From Clostridia bacterium (GTDB lineage Bacteria > Bacillota > Clostridia > UMGS1883), in NCBI GenBank assembly GCA_021202495.1, contig JAJQCX010000123.1, positions 1 to 9,957 on the forward strand: a stretch of 9,957 bases of DNA. Reading direction: 5' to 3'. The notes under the pieces were generated by a model that saw only the letters and a program-made list of their open reading frames with translations, was not told the DNA's origin and made no database searches. Shown piece after piece: positions 6,758 through 9,957 of this stretch. The translations under genes were made by a program, and so were the position numbers. How positions within the stretch are numbered: position 1 is the stretch's first letter; the number at the start of each line of letters is the position of its first letter.

Positions 6758-8845
6758 ATGAAAAAATTCATTGCGTTGGTTTTGGTACTTTGTTTGGCGG
6801 TCGGGGCAGCGCCGACGGCGTTTGCGGACGATGAGATTGCAAAGGAGCTTCCGGGGACTGAGGAAGAATCGGGATTTGTACATCCGGGAATACTGAACAC
6901 GGTTGACGAGCTGCAAAAAATTGCGGACATGATAGCGGCAGGCGATGAGGAATACACGGAAAATTACGCGGCGTTTAAGGAAAGCGCGTATGCGCAGTCG
7001 GGAGCCGAATCGCGCGCGACCGAAACCGTGATAAGAGGCGGCAACGGCGACAACTGCGCACAGCTCTACCGGGACATACAGCGAGCGTTTCAGTGCGCGG
7101 TGGTGTGGTACGTTAAGGGCAGCACAGCGCACGGCGACACGGCGCGCGACATTTTAAACGATTGGAGCGCGACGCTCACATCTGTTTCGGGAAATGCCGA
7201 CAGATACCTCGCATCGGGGCTTTACGGCTATCAGCTGGCGAACGCGGCGGAGCTGATGCGCGACTACGAGGGGTTTGAAAAGGAGCGGACGCAGGACGTT
7301 TTGTTAAACGTATTTTACAAGCCGCTCTGCGAGAGATTTCTCTATTCAAACGAATACGGCGCGGACCACAACGACGCGTACATACAAAATTATTGGGCGA
7401 ACTGGGACTTGGCAAACATGGCGGCGTGCGTTGCGATAGGTATATTCTGCGACAGGCGCGACATTTATGACAAGGCTGTGAACTACTACAAGTTCGGCGC
7501 GGGCAACGGCAGCATATATAACGCAATTCCGTATTTATATGAGGAAGGGCTTGCTCAGTGGCAGGAATCGGGGCGCGATCAGGGGCACGTGCAGCTGGGG
7601 CTTGGGTTGATGGCGTCAATCTGCGAAATGGCGTGGAATCAGAACGAGGATTTGTACGGCTGGGCAAATAATCGCCTTATGTATGCGGCGGAATATGTGG
7701 CAAAATACAACAACGGCGAGGATGTGCCGTTCACGGAATATCAATGGGGAACGGGGCAAAGCGGCGAGCTTCAGACGCACAGCGTAGTTTCAGACGCGGG
7801 GCGCGGTGAATACAGGGCAATTTACGAAATGATTTACAATCACTATGCGAAGCGCAAGGGCTATTATGTGCCAAACATTGCCGCGAGAGCTGAGATTATG
7901 CGCGTTGAAACGGGCCCCGGCGGACACGCGACGACGTTTGACCAGCCGGGCTACGGAACGCTGCTTTACACGCGCGACTACGACGTTGAAAGCGTGGACG
8001 AGAGCGAGACGAACATTAAAAACGGAGTTTACAAGATTAAATCGCGTCTTAGCGGAAAGCTTTTGACAATGGTTGACGGAACGGCTTACCAATACGGCGA
8101 GGGAGCCGAAAATCAGGAATTTACGCTGACGCACGTGGGCGGCGGTGAATATTCGATAATGATTGGCGACATGGCGCTGACCGTGAAGGACGGCTCGTAT
8201 GAAAACAGCGCGGAGATTGTTTTGGAGGAATATACGGGAAGCATTTATCAGAGATTCGCGTTTATTGACTTGGGCGACGGATATTACAAAATAATCCCCG
8301 TGCACAGTACAAAGCCGCTCGACGTTTCGGGCGCGTCGCTTGAGGACGGAGCGGCGGTCAAGCAATACAGACCGATTTACGGCAACCAAAATCAGCATTG
8401 GGAGCTTGAGATAGTCGAAGAAGCGGACAATAGCGAAACGAGCGTTATTGTAAACGGAGTAAAAATCGCAGCTGTGACATGCGTGACAGACGGAGTTAAA
8501 GAAGTCGGGCTGAGAGCCGTTTTTGAAGCGTTTGACAGCGAAGTTGTATGGAACGATGAAACAAAGTCCGCGACAATTGACACAAACATAACTGTGACGC
8601 TCGGAAGCGCGATTGCCGTTATAAACGGGCAAAGCTGTGAAATGGAAAGCGCGGCAAAGCTTGTTGACGGAAACATGACGGTGCCGCTGAGCTTATTCAA
8701 TGAAATAGGCTGCGACGTGAAAATTGACACGGTAAACAACGCATATGTAATAAACGCCGTGAACGGGCTCGGCGAAAATTACAGGGATGAGCTTGAAAGC
8801 ACGATAAATTCACTGCAGGCGGATGACACCGTCGACGGTGTTTAG
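6758..8845 (+). CDS. Secreted alginate-lyase-like protein with ricin-type and copper-amine-oxidase-N-like domains
   Basis: The 695-residue product begins with a clear Sec signal peptide (MKKF, a hydrophobic core LVLVLCLAVGA, likely cleavage after AFA at residue 23). Residues about 39-380 form an alginate-lyase-like domain: FVHPGILNTVDEL, NYWANWDLANM (N215) and ESGRDQGHVQLGLGLM (R273, D274, H277). Residues about 421-553 look like a ricin-type beta-trefoil carbohydrate-binding domain (NGVYKIKS at the start, NQNQHWEL at the end). Residues about 562-667 resemble a copper amine oxidase N-terminal-like domain, common in clostridial exoproteins. AAAGGA lies about ten bases before the start, and the gap to the previous gene is 17 bases. 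It probably cleaves or binds a uronic-acid polymer outside the cell. The frame ends abruptly at TAG after ADDTVDGV, and a plausible C-terminal domain continues in another frame, so the gene appears frameshifted. Confidence 0.8.
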   Translation: MKKFIALVLVLCLAVGAAPTAFADDEIAKELPGTEEESGFVHPGILNTVDELQKIADMIAAGDEEYTENYAAFKESAYAQSGAESRATETVIRGGNGDNCAQLYRDIQRAFQCAVVWYVKGSTAHGDTARDILNDWSATLTSVSGNADRYLASGLYGYQLANAAELMRDYEGFEKERTQDVLLNVFYKPLCERFLYSNEYGADHNDAYIQNYWANWDLANMAACVAIGIFCDRRDIYDKAVNYYKFGAGNGSIYNAIPYLYEEGLAQWQESGRDQGHVQLGLGLMASICEMAWNQNEDLYGWANNRLMYAAEYVAKYNNGEDVPFTEYQWGTGQSGELQTHSVVSDAGRGEYRAIYEMIYNHYAKRKGYYVPNIAARAEIMRVETGPGGHATTFDQPGYGTLLYTRDYDVESVDESETNIKNGVYKIKSRLSGKLLTMVDGTAYQYGEGAENQEFTLTHVGGGEYSIMIGDMALTVKDGSYENSAEIVLEEYTGSIYQRFAFIDLGDGYYKIIPVHSTKPLDVSGASLEDGAAVKQYRPIYGNQNQHWELEIVEEADNSETSVIVNGVKIAAVTCVTDGVKEVGLRAVFEAFDSEVVWNDETKSATIDTNITVTLGSAIAVINGQSCEMESAAKLVDGNMTVPLSLFNEIGCDVKIDTVNNAYVINAVNGLGENYRDELESTINSLQADDTVDGV

Positions 8846-9083
8846 CTTTGAGATAAACGTTACTGTGGGCTGCGCTTGCGCCGTGATTGCAGCGCTGTAT
8901 GACGCGGCGGGCGAAATGCTGGGGTTTTCGAGCTTTGAGGCGGAATTTTTAAACGGCGAGGCGGAAACCTTTGAAGGCACAATTGCTTCAAGCGGCGGCG
9001 CAGTGCTCAAGGCTTTTATTTGGGATGATTTGGAGACAATGACGCCGAAGTGCGCCGCGGAAAGCGCGGTTGTGAAAAAATAA
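8823..9083 (+). CDS. Frameshifted C-terminal domain of the secreted lyase-like protein
   Basis: This open frame (86 codons from an ATG at 8823) begins inside the end of the preceding gene, shifted +1, and ends at TAA 9081-9083. From FEINVTV onward it reads like a small beta-sandwich module found at the C-termini of clostridial secreted proteins: a hydrophobic strand, AALYDAAGEMLG, then LKAFIWDDLETMTP. Skipping one T at 8841-8843 joins the frames as TVDGV-SFEINVTV and gives a protein of about 774 residues. A separate gene is less likely: there is no convincing ribosome binding site before the ATG, and the first residues MTPSTV do not belong to the module. The shift may be a true mutation, a sequencing error or, less likely, recoding. 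The module is recognised from pattern memory only. Confidence 0.65.
   Translation: MTPSTVFSFEINVTVGCACAVIAALYDAAGEMLGFSSFEAEFLNGEAETFEGTIASSGGAVLKAFIWDDLETMTPKCAAESAVVKK
8826..8841. repeat. Perfect 16-bp palindrome at the frame junction
   Basis: ACACCGTCGACGGTGT equals its own reverse complement, centred on GTCGAC. As RNA it can fold into a six-pair stem with a TCGA loop. It ends two bases before the TAG stop of the secreted lyase gene, exactly where the reading frame appears to shift. Confidence 0.8.
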
Positions 9084-9088
9084 AAAAG

Positions 9089-9122
9089 GCGGATTGATTG
9101 GCTTTTGGGCTAATCAATCCGC
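9089..9122 (-). terminator. Intrinsic terminator of the dusB-like gene
   Basis: GCGGATTGATT (9089-9099) pairs perfectly over 11 bp with AATCAATCCGC (9112-9122). A G-T pair and two further G-C pairs extend the stem around the loop TTTTGG. Read leftward, the hairpin is followed by a T-rich tract (the A-rich run at 9075-9087 on the plus strand), a strong Rho-independent terminator. Read rightward, the hairpin is followed by TGTTCATTC, so it is weaker for the operon. The hairpin contains the last codons and the stop of the dusB-like gene and begins five bases after the stop at 9083. Confidence 0.85.
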
Positions 9123-9957
9123 TGTTCATTCAGGAGATTTTGCAGAGTGTGGGTCATTTCGTCAAGGGTGAGGCATTGGTTTATTGCGTCGCGCGCTTTT
9201 GCGGCGTTTTTCATGGAGGAGATGTACCATGCGGCGTGCTTGCGGGCTTCACGAATGCCGATGTATTCGCCTTTTAGTTCGCACAAAAGAGTGATGTGGC
9301 GAATGGCTTCGGAAATTTTTTCTTCGGGGGTGGGAGAAGGGAGAATTTCGCCGCGCTCCAAAAGGGCGGCGGTTTCCTCAAAAATCCAGGGGTTCCCCAG
9401 TGCGCCGCGGCCTATCATTACGGAATCAGAACCGGTTTGATCTAAGATGTTCTTTGCGTCCCGGGCGGTTTTTACGTCGCCGTTTGCGGTGAATTGAATT
9501 GAGACGGACTCTCGAATGCGGGCAATCTCATCCCAATCGGCGGAGCCGGAATAAAATTGCTCTCTTGTTCTGCCGTGGACGGTTATTGCAAACGCGCCTT
9601 CGGCTTCGCATATTTTGGCAAGCTCGACGGCATTTTTGGTGTCTTCGTTCCAGCCCAAGCGCATTTTGACGGAAACCGGGGTTTTGGAGCTTTTGACTGC
9701 CGCACGGACGATTGAGGCTGCGAGCGGAAGATTTTTCATCAATGCGCAGCCGTCGCCATTTGAGACGATCTTGGGAGCGGGACAGCCCATGTTAATGTCG
9801 ATGAAAAGCCCTTTTTCGCTCGCGGCTTTCGCTGCTTCGGCAACGTCTTCGGGGTCGTGCCCGAAAATTTGCACGGCAGTGGGGAGAAGTTCGCGGTTCA
9901 TCAAATCGTATGTTTTTTTGCTGTCAAATACGAGCGCTCTTGCGCTGACCATTTCGG
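9110..9957 (-). CDS. dusB: tRNA-dihydrouridine synthase (5' end outside window)
   Basis: The visible 282 or so residues belong to the Dus family, FMN-dependent TIM-barrel enzymes that reduce uridine to dihydrouridine in tRNA. Signatures include DINMGCPAPKI with the catalytic cysteine, VKMRLGW, ITVHGRTREQFYSGSADW with a conserved histidine in the active site, and the FMN phosphate-binding segments TANGDV and MIGRGALGNPWIF. The first in-frame Met (9952-9950) is not the true start: the upstream codon reads E and the sequence EMVSARAL corresponds to the internal TEMVSAKAL of full-length proteins, so roughly the first 45 residues lie beyond the window. The DusB subtype is the best match for Bacillota but is not proven. 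It is a housekeeping gene convergent with the glycan operon, ending 27 bases from it. Confidence 0.94.
   Translation of the reverse strand, partial: EMVSARALVFDSKKTYDLMNRELLPTAVQIFGHDPEDVAEAAKAASEKGLFIDINMGCPAPKIVSNGDGCALMKNLPLAASIVRAAVKSSKTPVSVKMRLGWNEDTKNAVELAKICEAEGAFAITVHGRTREQFYSGSADWDEIARIRESVSIQFTANGDVKTARDAKNILDQTGSDSVMIGRGALGNPWIFEETAALLERGEILPSPTPEEKISEAIRHITLLCELKGEYIGIREARKHAAWYISSMKNAAKARDAINQCLTLDEMTHTLQNLLNEQRID

Noticed and set aside
6747..6761. Mini open frame MKMK-stop overlapping the start of the secreted lyase gene
   Set aside because: Four codons in an A-rich leader arise easily by chance, and the ribosome binding site serves the ATG at 6758 at an acceptable distance.
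7790..8632. 280-codon open frame on the minus strand
   Set aside because: It mirrors the secreted lyase gene, whose domains are recognisable on the plus strand, and it shows no domain or ribosome binding site.
9110..9952. Complete dihydrouridine synthase gene starting at the ATG at 9952
   Set aside because: The sequence at that Met matches an internal segment of the family (TEMVSA) and coding continues upstream to the window edge, so the gene is partial.

Overview
The window looks like a piece of chromosome from an anaerobic Bacillota bacterium, most likely class Clostridia. The evidence is tightly packed genes with purine-rich Shine-Dalgarno sites and a secreted protein that combines a catalytic domain with ricin-type and copper-amine-oxidase-N-like modules, an architecture common in clostridial exoproteins. 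The species cannot be named from the sequence. No rRNA, tRNA, CRISPR array or insertion sequence was seen.

Layout. At the left edge, on the minus strand, are the first eight codons of an unidentified gene (1-24) and an AraC-family regulator (70-897). A 168-bp divergent intergenic region (898-1065) carries a good extended -10 promoter firing rightward and a pair of AraC-like direct repeats just upstream of its -35 element. The plus strand then carries a compact five-gene cluster: class I mannose-6-phosphate isomerase (manA), a GH43 beta-xylosidase-like enzyme, a GH88 unsaturated glucuronyl hydrolase, a large alginate-lyase-like protein without a signal peptide, and a second alginate-lyase-like protein with a signal peptide and C-terminal accessory domains. 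The first four genes overlap by 1 to 14 bases at each junction and the fifth follows after 17 bases, so they very probably form one operon. The last gene appears to be broken by a +1 frameshift, with its C-terminal domain continuing in another frame (8846-9083). A convergent tRNA-dihydrouridine synthase gene (dusB-like, minus strand, 5' end outside the window) closes the window, and its 3' end lies inside a strong intrinsic terminator.

How the genes may work together. The inferred role is a regulated utilisation locus for a uronic-acid-containing polysaccharide. The secreted lyase would cut the polymer outside the cell. The second, apparently cytoplasmic lyase would cut imported oligosaccharides. 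The GH88 enzyme removes the unsaturated uronic acid left by lyase action, the GH43 enzyme trims xylose (or arabinose), and ManA sends mannose 6-phosphate into glycolysis. Together these suggest a substrate containing uronic acid, xylose and possibly mannose. The exact polymer is not shown by the sequence. No transporter or gene for unsaturated-uronate catabolism lies in the window.
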